Below are positions 51,674-59,582 of a stretch of 64,000 nt of DNA, piece by piece. Source of the DNA: Amycolatopsis sp. MtRt-6 (lineage in GTDB: Bacteria; Actinomycetota; Actinomycetes; Mycobacteriales; Pseudonocardiaceae); contig NZ_JADWPD010000028.1 of assembly GCF_017308975.1 (NCBI RefSeq), forward strand, positions 62,001-126,000, in the 5' to 3' direction. The translations under genes were made by a program, and so were the position numbers. Below the pieces are notes generated by a model that searched no databases, was not told the origin of the DNA, and saw nothing but the letters and a program-made list of their open reading frames with translations. Each line of letters opens with the position of its first letter. Position 1 is the stretch's first letter.

Positions 51674-53071
51674 TCACCTGAAGATGCTCGCCCCGGACAC
51701 CGGGGTGAACCGCGCCTGGAAGAACCTCAGGTGCCGCGGTTCGGTCTCGAACCGCAGCCCGCGGGCGATCCGGTCGCGGTCGCGGTGGACGGCGATGACG
51801 GCGTCGGCGACCAGGTCGATGTGGGCCCGGGTGTACACGCGGCGCGGGATGGCCAGGCGCAGGAGTTCCAGACGCGGCAAGCGGTTCTCGCCGGTGACCG
51901 GGTCGCGGCCGGCCGTCACGGCGCCGCGCTCGACGCCGCGGACCCCGGCCTGCAGGTACGTCGCGCAGGCGAGCGTCTGGGCGGGGAACTCCGTCCGCGG
52001 GACGTGCGGGAGCGCGGCCGCCGCGTCGACGCAGACGCAGTGCCCGCCGAACGGGCGCACGACCGGCACCCCCGCGTCGGCCAGGCGTTCGCCGAGGTAC
52101 TCGACCTGGGCCACGCGGGCCCGGATGTGGTTTTCGTCGACCGACTCGGCGATGCCCGCCGCGATGGCTTCCATGTCACGGCCGGCCATGCCGCCGTAGG
52201 TGTGCAGACCCTCGTACAGCACCACGAGTCCGCGGGCCTGCTCGGCCAGCGCGGGATCGCGCAGCGCGAGCCAGCCGCCGATGTTGGCGAGCGAGTCCTT
52301 CTTGGCGGACATGACCGCGCCGTCGGTCGGGGCGCACAGCGCGCGCAGGATGTCCGCCACCGTGCGGCGGGCCCAGCCGGGTTCGCGCTGCTTGACGAAC
52401 CAGGCGTTCTCCACCGCGCGGGCGGTGTCGAGGAACACCGGGATCCCGTGCGCGTGCGCCAGTTCGCACGTTTCGGTCAGGTTCGCGACGCTGATCGGCT
52501 GCCCGCCCGCCATGTTGACCGTCGCGGCGAGCGAAACGTACGGGATCGCCGCCGCCCCGAACTCGCCGATCACGGCCTTCAGCTTGCCGAGGTCGACGTC
52601 GCCCTTGAACGGGTACGCCGAATCCGGGTCGTGGGCTTCGTCGACGATGACGTCGTGGAAGACCGCCCCGTTCAGTTCCTGGTGGGCGCGCGTGCTGGGG
52701 AAGTACATGTTGCCGGGAATGTGCGTGCCGGGCCGGATCAGGCAGCGGGACAGGATGTTCTCGCCGCCGCGGCCCTGGTGCACCGGGATCACGTGCTCGT
52801 AGCCGTAGAAAGCGCGCACGGCCTCCTCGAAGACGTAGAAGCTGCGGGCCCCGGCGTAGGCTTCGTCGCCGTGCAGCAGCGCCGACCACTGCCGGTCCGA
52901 CATCGCGTTCGTGCCGGAGTCGGTGAACAGGTCCACGTAGACGTCCTCCGCGCGCAGCAGGCACGGGTTCCAGCCTGCCGCGCGCAACGCCGCTTCACGG
53001 TCGTCACGGGTGGTGGCGCGCAGCGGCTCGACCATCTTGACGCGCCACGGTTCCGGTGGGTAGACGGGCAT
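51674..53071 (-). CDS. tpl: Tyrosine phenol-lyase (beta-eliminating lyase)
   Basis: A 465-residue fold-type I PLP lyase of full length. The Schiff-base Lys is in MSAKKDSLANIGGWLA (near 257), with PVHQGRGGEN and DTARAVENAWFVKQ as cofactor regions. The decisive segment GVERGAVTAGRD carries Arg where tyrosine phenol-lyase has its phenol-binding Arg (family MERGIVSAGRD); tryptophanase has Ile/Val there. The ending RLAIPRRVYTRAH and LRFFQARF also matches the phenol-lyase. It splits tyrosine to phenol, pyruvate and ammonia (reversible). It is last in the five-gene operon, one base after the antiporter stop. Confidence 0.88.
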   Translation of the reverse strand: MPVYPPEPWRVKMVEPLRATTRDDREAALRAAGWNPCLLRAEDVYVDLFTDSGTNAMSDRQWSALLHGDEAYAGARSFYVFEEAVRAFYGYEHVIPVHQGRGGENILSRCLIRPGTHIPGNMYFPSTRAHQELNGAVFHDVIVDEAHDPDSAYPFKGDVDLGKLKAVIGEFGAAAIPYVSLAATVNMAGGQPISVANLTETCELAHAHGIPVFLDTARAVENAWFVKQREPGWARRTVADILRALCAPTDGAVMSAKKDSLANIGGWLALRDPALAEQARGLVVLYEGLHTYGGMAGRDMEAIAAGIAESVDENHIRARVAQVEYLGERLADAGVPVVRPFGGHCVCVDAAAALPHVPRTEFPAQTLACATYLQAGVRGVERGAVTAGRDPVTGENRLPRLELLRLAIPRRVYTRAHIDLVADAVIAVHRDRDRIARGLRFETEPRHLRFFQARFTPVSGASIFR

Positions 53072-53072
53072 G

Positions 53073-54227
53073 TCAGACTCCCTCGCGTTGCCGGGACAGC
53101 CGGGTGAGCAGCGGGCCGGTCATCGCCGTGGTCACCAGGGCCATCACGACCAGCGCGGTGTAGAGCGCGCCGTCGATGAGGCCCAGGTTCAGGCCGATGC
53201 CGGCGAACACGATCTCGGTGACGCCGCGGGTGTTCATCAGCACCGCGAACACCCCGGCCGGGTGCGGGTCCAGCCCGCCACAGCGCGCGCCCAGGTACGC
53301 GCCGCCGAGCTTCCCCGCCACGGCGACGCCGACGACCGCGGCGATGTCCGCGGCCAGCCCCGCGTCGAGCAGGCGCAGGTCGACCGCCCGCCCGGTGAGC
53401 ACGAAGTACAGCGGCACCAGCAGCGAGCCGGCCGGCGCGAGCAGCGCGGCGGGATCGAGTGCCGGGACGGCGTGGCCGAGGACGATGCCCGCGAAGAAGG
53501 CGCCGATCGCCGGGTGCAGGCCGGCGGCCTCGGTGCCCGCCGCGGCCGCGCAGGCCAGCCCGGCCAGCACCGCCGTCGCCGACGGCCGGGACAGCCGGGC
53601 GGCCCAGCGGCGGAACCGGTCGCGAGCCAGCCACGGCACCGCCACGAACGCGACCAGAACCGGCCACGCCGGCGTCGCGGACCAGCCGTGCCAGGACGCG
53701 GCGGCGACGGCGAGCGCCGTCCACGCGGCGACGTCGGAGACGGCGGCCGCGCTGAGGGCGCGCTGCCCGGTGACCGCGTCGGACAGGCCGCGTTCGGCGA
53801 GGATCCGGGCCAGCACGGGCAACGCCGTGACCGCCAGCGCGGCCGCGACGACGATGACGAACGCCCCGGAGCCGGCCCGGGCGTGCCGCTGGGCGAGCCA
53901 CACCGCCAGCACCACCCCCAGCGCGAACGGGACCAGGGTCGCGCCCAGGGCCGGGACCACCGCCGACTTCAGCCGGACGCGGGTCATCGACGGTGCCAGG
54001 TGGGCACCGGCGGCGAAGAGGAACAGCACCAGGCCGAGCTGGGCGAGCGCGGTGAGCGCGAGGCCGGCCGGCTCCGGCAGCAGGCGCAGGAGGGGCGCGA
54101 GGGCCACCCCGCACAGGATCTCCCCGAACACCGCGGGCTGGCCGAGCCGGACCGCGGCCGCCCCGGCGAGCCGGGCCAGGCCGAGCACCACAGCGAAGGC
54201 AGCGAGCAGGATCGCGAGCTCAGGCAT
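53073..54227 (-). CDS. Cation/proton antiporter (KefB/CPA2-like)
   Basis: A 384-residue membrane protein with about twelve hydrophobic helices, lacking the C-terminal TrkA domains of Kef. Family signatures: FGEILCGVALAPLL (helix 2), LVLFLFAAGAHLAPS, AVTALPVLARILAERGL and NTRGVTEIVFAGIGLNLGLI. Such short CPA2 proteins occur in natural-product clusters and exchange cations or organic compounds for protons. ATG at 54227 overlaps the halogenase stop by eight bases, so it is translationally tied to the pathway; it may export the halogenated product or supply halide/ion balance. Confidence 0.86.
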   Translation of the reverse strand: MPELAILLAAFAVVLGLARLAGAAAVRLGQPAVFGEILCGVALAPLLRLLPEPAGLALTALAQLGLVLFLFAAGAHLAPSMTRVRLKSAVVPALGATLVPFALGVVLAVWLAQRHARAGSGAFVIVVAAALAVTALPVLARILAERGLSDAVTGQRALSAAAVSDVAAWTALAVAAASWHGWSATPAWPVLVAFVAVPWLARDRFRRWAARLSRPSATAVLAGLACAAAAGTEAAGLHPAIGAFFAGIVLGHAVPALDPAALLAPAGSLLVPLYFVLTGRAVDLRLLDAGLAADIAAVVGVAVAGKLGGAYLGARCGGLDPHPAGVFAVLMNTRGVTEIVFAGIGLNLGLIDGALYTALVVMALVTTAMTGPLLTRLSRQREGV

Positions 54228-55602
54228 CGGGCACCTGCCACCGCCGGCCGTCCGAAGTAGACACCAGCCCGCCGGGGAACATCGGCGGCTCCTCGCCCGC
54301 GTCGGCCCCGAGCAGGCCGCGCAGCTGCAGGTGCGCGCCTTCGGCGAGCACGTCCCCGAAGGCGTCGAAATCCCCGGACGACACCCCGCCGACGAGATCG
54401 GCGAACGCCGCGCGGTCGTCGCCACCGTCGCCATCGCGACCGGTGACGTGCCCATCAACAACGTGGTGCGCGTACCGGAAGTAGGCGCGCTGGTCGGACG
54501 CGAGCCGGTAGAAGCCGCGCAGGAAGTCCCGGAACACCCCGAACTCACGGCGGTAACGCGCTTCGAACTCGGCGAAGCACCGGTCTTCGGGCACCAGCCC
54601 GGCCAGGGTGCTGTTGATCGACCGGGCGGCCAGCAGCGCGCTGTAGGTGGCCAGGTGGACCCCTGAGGAGAAGACCGGGTCGATGAAGCAGGCAGCGTCG
54701 CCCACCAGCACCATGCCGGGGCAGTACAGCGAAGTCCGGTCGTAGGAGTAGTCCTTGCGCACCCGCAGCCGGTCGTACGGCGGTTCGGTGGCCGGCCGCG
54801 CGTCCCGGAGGAACTCGGCGATCAGCGGGCAATCGGCGATCAGGCCGCGGAACGCCGCCTCCCGGTCGCCTTGCACGCGGGCCGCGCACTCCTGCCGGAC
54901 GACCGCGCCGACGCTGGTCAGGGTGGCCGACAGCGGGATGTACCAGAACCAGCCGGCGTCGAAGGCGACGCAGAGGATGTTGCCCGCGTCCGGCTCCGGC
55001 AGCCGGGCGCCGCCGCGGAAGTACCCGAAGAGCGCCACGTTGCGGAAGTCCGGGGAGTATTCGCGGGTGCCGCCGGCGTCGTGGTGCAGCCGGCTGGTGT
55101 GCCCGGAGGCGTCGACGACGAAGCGGGCCGTCGCGATCCGTTCGCGGCCGGCCTCGTCGAGGTAGCGGACGCCGGTGATCCGGCCGCCGTCCCGCACCGT
55201 GCCGACGGCCCGGTGCCCTTCGCGGACGTCGGCCCCGAGCCGCCGCGCGCCGCGCAGCAGGATCGTGTCGAACCGGGTGCGTTCGACCTGGTAGGCGTAG
55301 GAGGTCGGCCCCGCCATGCGGTCCGAGGCGGCGAAAGCGAACGTCCACGGCTCGGGGCTGCTCCCCCAGCGGAACGCGCCGCCGCGCTTGCGGACGAACC
55401 CGGCGCGCTCGATCTCGTCCCGCACGCCGAGCAACGCGCAGACGCCGTGGACGGTGGCCGGGAGCAGCGACTCGCCGATCCGGTACCGCGGCAGGTGTTC
55501 CTGCTCCAGCAGCAGGACGCGGTGGCCGTCGGCCGCGACCAGCCCGGCCGCGGTCGACCCACCGGGCCCGCCGCCGACGACGATGACGTCGTAACCGGTC
55601 AT
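54220..55602 (-). CDS. FAD-dependent halogenase (carrier-bound substrate type)
   Basis: A 460-residue flavoprotein. The FAD-binding VVGGGPGGSTAAG is at the start, the halogenase signature WFWYIPLS (WxWxIP) sits near residues 220-230, and the second FAD motif is LVGDAACFIDPVFSSGVH. The catalytic Lys expected of two-component halogenases lies in the PRYRIGESLLP region or nearby and needs alignment. By length and motifs it belongs to the group acting on phenolic or pyrrole substrates bound to a carrier protein. Its start overlaps the A-T didomain stop by four bases, which fits that carrier as partner. A reductase for FADH2 is not encoded here. Confidence 0.9.
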   Translation of the reverse strand: MTGYDVIVVGGGPGGSTAAGLVAADGHRVLLLEQEHLPRYRIGESLLPATVHGVCALLGVRDEIERAGFVRKRGGAFRWGSSPEPWTFAFAASDRMAGPTSYAYQVERTRFDTILLRGARRLGADVREGHRAVGTVRDGGRITGVRYLDEAGRERIATARFVVDASGHTSRLHHDAGGTREYSPDFRNVALFGYFRGGARLPEPDAGNILCVAFDAGWFWYIPLSATLTSVGAVVRQECAARVQGDREAAFRGLIADCPLIAEFLRDARPATEPPYDRLRVRKDYSYDRTSLYCPGMVLVGDAACFIDPVFSSGVHLATYSALLAARSINSTLAGLVPEDRCFAEFEARYRREFGVFRDFLRGFYRLASDQRAYFRYAHHVVDGHVTGRDGDGGDDRAAFADLVGGVSSGDFDAFGDVLAEGAHLQLRGLLGADAGEEPPMFPGGLVSTSDGRRWQVPDA

Positions 55603-57416
55603 GACGCACCGCCTTCCATGCTGTCGGGGACGAGTTCGGCGAGCCGGGCGACGGTGCGGCGGCGCAGGACGTCGCGCAGCGAACACGGCACCCCGCGGGC
55701 CCGCAGCCGCGCGGCCAGCGCCGCGGCGGAGAGGCTGTGCCCGCCGAGGGCGAAGAAATCGCTGCTCGGGGCCACCGAAGTCACCCCGAGCTGGCTGCGG
55801 AACGCGGCCGCGACGACCGCCTCGGCGCGGGTCATCGGCGCCGGGCGCCGCGCGATCCGGGTGGCGGTGCGGCCAGTCTTCGCGGTGCGGCCAGTCTGCA
55901 CAGTGCGGCCAGTCTGCACAGTGCGGTCGATCTTGCCGGCGCGGTCGATCTTGCCGGTGCGCCCGACCGGCAGGGCGTCGGCTTCGACGACGACGGGCAC
56001 GAGGTATTCGGGCAGCCTGCGGCGAAGCCGCTCGCGCAGGTCCTCCGGCGTTCCCGCGTCGAGGACGACGTAGGCGACCAGGGCGCCGTTCTCGCCGCGG
56101 ACCAGGGCCTGCCGCACCCCGGGCAGCGCGAGCAGGGCGTGTTCGGCTTCGGCGGGCTCGACGCGGTGACCGCGGATCTTGACCTGGTCGTCGAACCGGC
56201 CCAGCCAGCGCAGCGTGCCGTCGGGCTCGCACCGGCACCGGTCGCCGGTGCGGTACCAGCGTTGCGGCGGGGACCCGAACCGTTCGGCCGTCAGCGCGGC
56301 GTCGCCGAAGTAGCCCAGCGCGAGCGACGCCCCGCCGACCAGCAGCTCACCGGCTTCCCCGACCGGCACCGGCCGCCGGTGGTGCGGATCCACGACCTGG
56401 ACGGTGGTGTTGGCGATCGGCCGGCCGATCGACGGCGTTTCCCGGTCGGCCACCCGACAGCAGGTGGTGAACACCGTGCATTCGGTCGGGCCGTACAGGT
56501 TGACCGCCGTCAGGTCCGGGGTCTCGCGCAGCCGCGTCCACAACGATTGCGGGACGGCTTCGCCGCCCATCAGCAGCATCCGCGGGCGGGTGTCCTCGGC
56601 GAGCAGGCCCGCGTCGACGAGCCCGGACAGCTGCGCCGGGACGGCTTCCACCACGGCGAGCCGCCGCTCGCGGACGAACCGGACGTAGCGCTCGGGATCG
56701 GTGCGGACGTCCTCGGGTACCAGGTGCACCTCGTGCCCGCCGACCAGCCACAGCAACGGGTCCCACGCGGCGTCGAACGCCGGCGGCAGGCCGTGCGCCA
56801 CCCGCTGCCGCTCGCCGCCGGCCGGGAACAGCCGGGCGGCGAGCTCGCAGTACAGGTTGACCAGGCTCCGGTGTCCCACCACGACACCCTTGGGCCGTCC
56901 GGTGGAGCCGGAGGTGTAGACGATGTACGCCGGATCTCCCGGGCGGGGGCCGGTGACCGCGTCCCCCTGCTCGGGGCGCGCGGCGAGTTCGCGGCGCCAG
57001 TTCTCCGGTGTCAGCGCCACGTCCGCGTCGGCGGCGAGCTCGGCCACGTCGGTGAGCAGCACCGCCGGACGCGCCTCGGCGAGGATCAGCGCGCGCCGGG
57101 CCGGCGGCAGCCCCGGGTCCAGGGGCAGGTACACCGCGCCCGCCTTGGCGACGGCGAGGGGCGCGAGCACGGCCAGCACGGACCGGGTCATCGCGCACGC
57201 GACCACCGAGCCGGGCACCGCCCCGGCCGCGCGCAGCGCGTTCGCCAGCCGGGCACTCCACCGGCACAGGTCGCCGAAGCTCCAGGCGACGTCGTCGGCC
57301 ACCAGCGCCGTCCGCCCGGGAAACGCCCGCGCGCGCAGCTCGAACAGTTCCTGCCACCCCACCTGCGGCACGAAGCGCCGCCCACCCCCGACCACGCTCG
57401 GCGGCAGATCAGGCAT
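55599..57416 (-). CDS. NRPS adenylation-thiolation (A-T) didomain
   Basis: A 605-residue free-standing loading protein. Adenylation domain (about 20-500): A3 YTSGSTGRPKG, A5 NLYGPTECT, A7 YRTGD, A8 GRFDDQVKIRGHRVEP, A10 VGRTGKIDR. Carrier domain (about 530-595) with the phosphopantetheine Ser in FFALGGHSLS. The linker between them is a hexapeptide tandem repeat (GKIDRA, GKIDRT, VQTGRT twice, AKTGRT). My by-eye reading of the specificity pocket (starting D-A in FDAAWDP) does not match a code that I can name. It lies between the thioesterase and halogenase genes with short overlaps. It activates one amino acid and holds it on its own carrier. Confidence 0.92.
   Translation of the reverse strand: MPDLPPSVVGGGRRFVPQVGWQELFELRARAFPGRTALVADDVAWSFGDLCRWSARLANALRAAGAVPGSVVACAMTRSVLAVLAPLAVAKAGAVYLPLDPGLPPARRALILAEARPAVLLTDVAELAADADVALTPENWRRELAARPEQGDAVTGPRPGDPAYIVYTSGSTGRPKGVVVGHRSLVNLYCELAARLFPAGGERQRVAHGLPPAFDAAWDPLLWLVGGHEVHLVPEDVRTDPERYVRFVRERRLAVVEAVPAQLSGLVDAGLLAEDTRPRMLLMGGEAVPQSLWTRLRETPDLTAVNLYGPTECTVFTTCCRVADRETPSIGRPIANTTVQVVDPHHRRPVPVGEAGELLVGGASLALGYFGDAALTAERFGSPPQRWYRTGDRCRCEPDGTLRWLGRFDDQVKIRGHRVEPAEAEHALLALPGVRQALVRGENGALVAYVVLDAGTPEDLRERLRRRLPEYLVPVVVEADALPVGRTGKIDRAGKIDRTVQTGRTVQTGRTAKTGRTATRIARRPAPMTRAEAVVAAAFRSQLGVTSVAPSSDFFALGGHSLSAAALAARLRARGVPCSLRDVLRRRTVARLAELVPDSMEGGAS
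55867..55974. repeat. Six-unit 18-bp tandem repeat in the A-T linker
   Basis: Units start at 55867, 55885, 55903, 55921, 55939 and 55957. The 55885 and 55903 units are identical (GTGCGGCCAGTCTGCACA); 55921 and 55939 differ by one base; the outer units are degenerate. Each unit keeps frame and encodes six residues, two of them repeating the A10-type GKIDR. Confidence 0.85.
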
Positions 57417-58191
57417 CGCGTGCCCCCGCCGCGACGACGTCCCGTTCGACCCGGCGCATCCACGTCCAGAACCCGGCGCCGCCGCCCGGGGCGAGCAGCC
57501 CCAGGTGGCCGCCGGGGACCGTCGCGGCGAGGAAGGCCCCGGTCGTCCAGTCCCGCCACGCCTCGGTCGCGTCCTCGGTCGTGACGGGGTCGTCCTCGCC
57601 GCACAGCGCGGCGAGCGGGCACCGCACCGGCGTCCCGGCCGGACCCCGGTAGGCGGCGGTCAGGGCGACGTCGCGCCGCAGGAGGTCCACGGCGTACGCC
57701 CAGACCTCGAAGGACGCGCGGTTGCCCAGGCCGGGAACGAACCCTTCGCCGCCCAGCACCTCGGGCAGGCTGTCCTCGCCGAGCTGCCGGTACCGCCCGC
57801 GGACCCGCCGCTGCGGCGCCGGCGCCCCGGCGACGACCACGGCCGCGGGCAGCGGGCCGCAGCGGGTGCGCAGCCGCTGGGCCAGCTCCACCGCGACGAA
57901 CGCCCCCATGCTGAACCCGGCCACGACGGTGCGCCGCACCCACGCGGGGTCCCGGATGAGCAGCTCGCCGGTGAGGTGCTCGGCCAGCTGTTCCAGCGAC
58001 GCGGGCGGCGGCACGTCCAGCCGGTCGCCCCGGCCCGGGTACTCCGCGGCCCACACCTCGGCGCCACCCGCCGCGGCGGCGACGTGGCGCAGCGTGCCGA
58101 CAGTGCCACCGGCCGGCGGGAGAAGCAGATATCGGCACTCGCCGTCGCCGAGCCGTTCCCCCGTGGACAATGACCTGATGGCAGCGGGCAT
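57409..58191 (-). CDS. Type II thioesterase
   Basis: A 260-residue alpha/beta hydrolase of the GrsT/RifR type: start LLLPPAGGTVGTLR, nucleophile elbow VAGFSMGAFVAVELA, Asp in CGEDDPVTTEDA and His in PGGHLGLL. It hydrolyses acyl or aminoacyl groups from carrier proteins, either for proofreading or, where no other thioesterase exists, for product release. ATG at 58191 after AAGGA. It is the first gene of the operon and overlaps the NRPS gene by eight bases. Confidence 0.9.
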   Translation of the reverse strand: MPAAIRSLSTGERLGDGECRYLLLPPAGGTVGTLRHVAAAAGGAEVWAAEYPGRGDRLDVPPPASLEQLAEHLTGELLIRDPAWVRRTVVAGFSMGAFVAVELAQRLRTRCGPLPAAVVVAGAPAPQRRVRGRYRQLGEDSLPEVLGGEGFVPGLGNRASFEVWAYAVDLLRRDVALTAAYRGPAGTPVRCPLAALCGEDDPVTTEDATEAWRDWTTGAFLAATVPGGHLGLLAPGGGAGFWTWMRRVERDVVAAGARDA

Positions 58192-58230
58192 GACAAATCC
58201 TTCGGTGTACCGCGTCGGCGTTTTTCCCGA

Positions 58231-58247
58231 TTTTCCAAAAAGGAAAA
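58231..58247 (-). promoter_or_regulatory. Inverted repeat in the halogenase-operon leader (1)
   Basis: TTTTCC-AAAAA-GGAAAA, perfect 6-bp arms, 40-56 bases upstream of the thioesterase start. It could be an operator or a leader hairpin. Confidence 0.5.
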
Positions 58248-58260
58248 CCGGCCTTGGTGC

Positions 58261-58278
58261 CGCCATTGTGGAATGGCG
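58261..58278 (-). promoter_or_regulatory. Inverted repeat in the halogenase-operon leader (2)
   Basis: CGCCATT-GTGG-AATGGCG, perfect 7-bp arms and a 4-base spacer, 70-87 bases upstream of the thioesterase start; a likely regulator binding site or RNA hairpin. Confidence 0.5.
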
Positions 58279-58748
58279 ATGGAATTTCACAGGCGGCGAC
58301 CGCCAACGTCTTCGGTTTCCTGCGATCGCGGGGGACCGTGTCCAGCTACCTCCGTCAACCGATGTCGATCATCGCCTGCCCCGAAAAGATACGACTCGAC
58401 CAGAGCAACGTCCATAACGGTTCGGTCGCGTTGCCGGAAATTAACCTCAGTCCACCCAGGACTGGGCAATACTCCCCCGCCGGGGTGATATTCCGGGGAG
58501 ACCCGTAGCTTCGAAGGATATTCATCTTCGACCGGGCCCGGAATTGCGAACCGCGACGGTGACCGAAGCGGGACGGCGAGTGCGGACCGCGACCCACCGC
58601 GAGGGTGCCCGGCGGTGGCCCGCGCGTGCTCGAAGCCGGGCCGGGTCGGTCCGCACTACGCGGAGCGCGGGATTCGAAGCGGGTGGTGCCGCGGAAGGGT
58701 CGGCGGTGTGGCCGGGACACGGCCGGCCCGACTCGGAGGGATACCACG

Positions 58749-59582
58749 TTGAGTTATGTCACCGCTTCTGACGGGGCGCGGATCTTCTACAAGGACTGGG
58801 GTGCCGGCCGTCCGGTCGTGCTCAGCCACGGCTGGCCCCTGAACTCCGACAGCTGGGAGGCCCAGGCTCTGTTCCTGGCCGGGAACGGGTACCGGGTGAT
58901 CGCCCACGACCGGCGCGGGCACGGCCGCTCCACGCAGACGTGGGACGGCAACGAGATGGACACCTACGCCGACGACCTCGCCGCGTTGCTGGACTTCCTC
59001 GACCTGGCCGAGGTCACCCTGGTTGGGTTCTCCACCGGCGGCGGCGAGGTCGCCCGGTACGTCGGCAGGCACGGCACCGGCCGGGTCGCGCAGGTCGCGC
59101 TCGTCTCGGCCGTGCCGCCGTTCATGCTGCGCACCGAGGACAACCCGGGCGGGGTGCCGGTGGCGGTGTTCGACGCGATCCGCGCGGGGTCGCTCGCCGA
59201 CCGGTCCCAGACGTACCAGGACCTGGCCGACGGGCCGTTCTTCGGCCACAACCGGCCGGGCGCGAACGTCTCGCAGGGCATCCGTGACGCGTTCTGGCTG
59301 CAGAGCATGGCGTCGGGGCACCGCAGCGCCTACGAGTGCATCGCCGCGTTCTCGGCCACGGACTTCCGCCCGGACCTGGCCGCGATCGACGTCCCCACGC
59401 TCGTCGTGCACGGCGACGACGACCAGGTCGTGCCGTTCGAGGTCGGCGGCAAGGCGTCGGCGGAGCTGATCAAGGGCGCGCGGCTGGTGGTCTACCCCGG
59501 CGCGCCGCACGGCATCACCGACACCCACAAGGCGCAGCTCGGCAGCGACCTGCTCGCTTTCCTGAAGGAGTACGGGGCATGA
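58749..59582 (+). CDS. Alpha/beta hydrolase, cofactor-free chloroperoxidase/arylesterase type
   Basis: A 277-residue hydrolase. A TTG at 58749 is chosen because GGAGGG lies eight bases upstream and the family N-terminus (SYVTASDGARIFYKDWG) starts there. Catalytic triad: Ser in LVGFSTGGGEVARYV (hallmark of the non-haem chloroperoxidase group), Asp in VHGDDDQVVPFE, His in PGAPHGITDTH. In vivo activity is usually an esterase; perhydrolase or halogenation activity is a side reaction. First of three hydrolases in a row; overlaps the next by four bases. Confidence 0.9.
   Translation: MSYVTASDGARIFYKDWGAGRPVVLSHGWPLNSDSWEAQALFLAGNGYRVIAHDRRGHGRSTQTWDGNEMDTYADDLAALLDFLDLAEVTLVGFSTGGGEVARYVGRHGTGRVAQVALVSAVPPFMLRTEDNPGGVPVAVFDAIRAGSLADRSQTYQDLADGPFFGHNRPGANVSQGIRDAFWLQSMASGHRSAYECIAAFSATDFRPDLAAIDVPTLVVHGDDDQVVPFEVGGKASAELIKGARLVVYPGAPHGITDTHKAQLGSDLLAFLKEYGA

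Larger units (their letters stand above)
58192..58748. other. 557-base divergent control region
   Basis: No gene that I support; several short frames lack similarity. The left 130 bases are the least GC-rich stretch nearby and carry two hairpins. This gap must hold the promoters of the halogenase operon (left) and the hydrolase series (right). Confidence 0.6.

Noticed and set aside
51674..53071. Calling the lyase tryptophanase
   Set aside because: The Arg in VERG and the C-terminal sequence match tyrosine phenol-lyase.
58254..58508. 84-codon + frame in the divergent gap
   Set aside because: No ribosome-binding site, overlaps leader hairpins and has no recognisable protein pattern.
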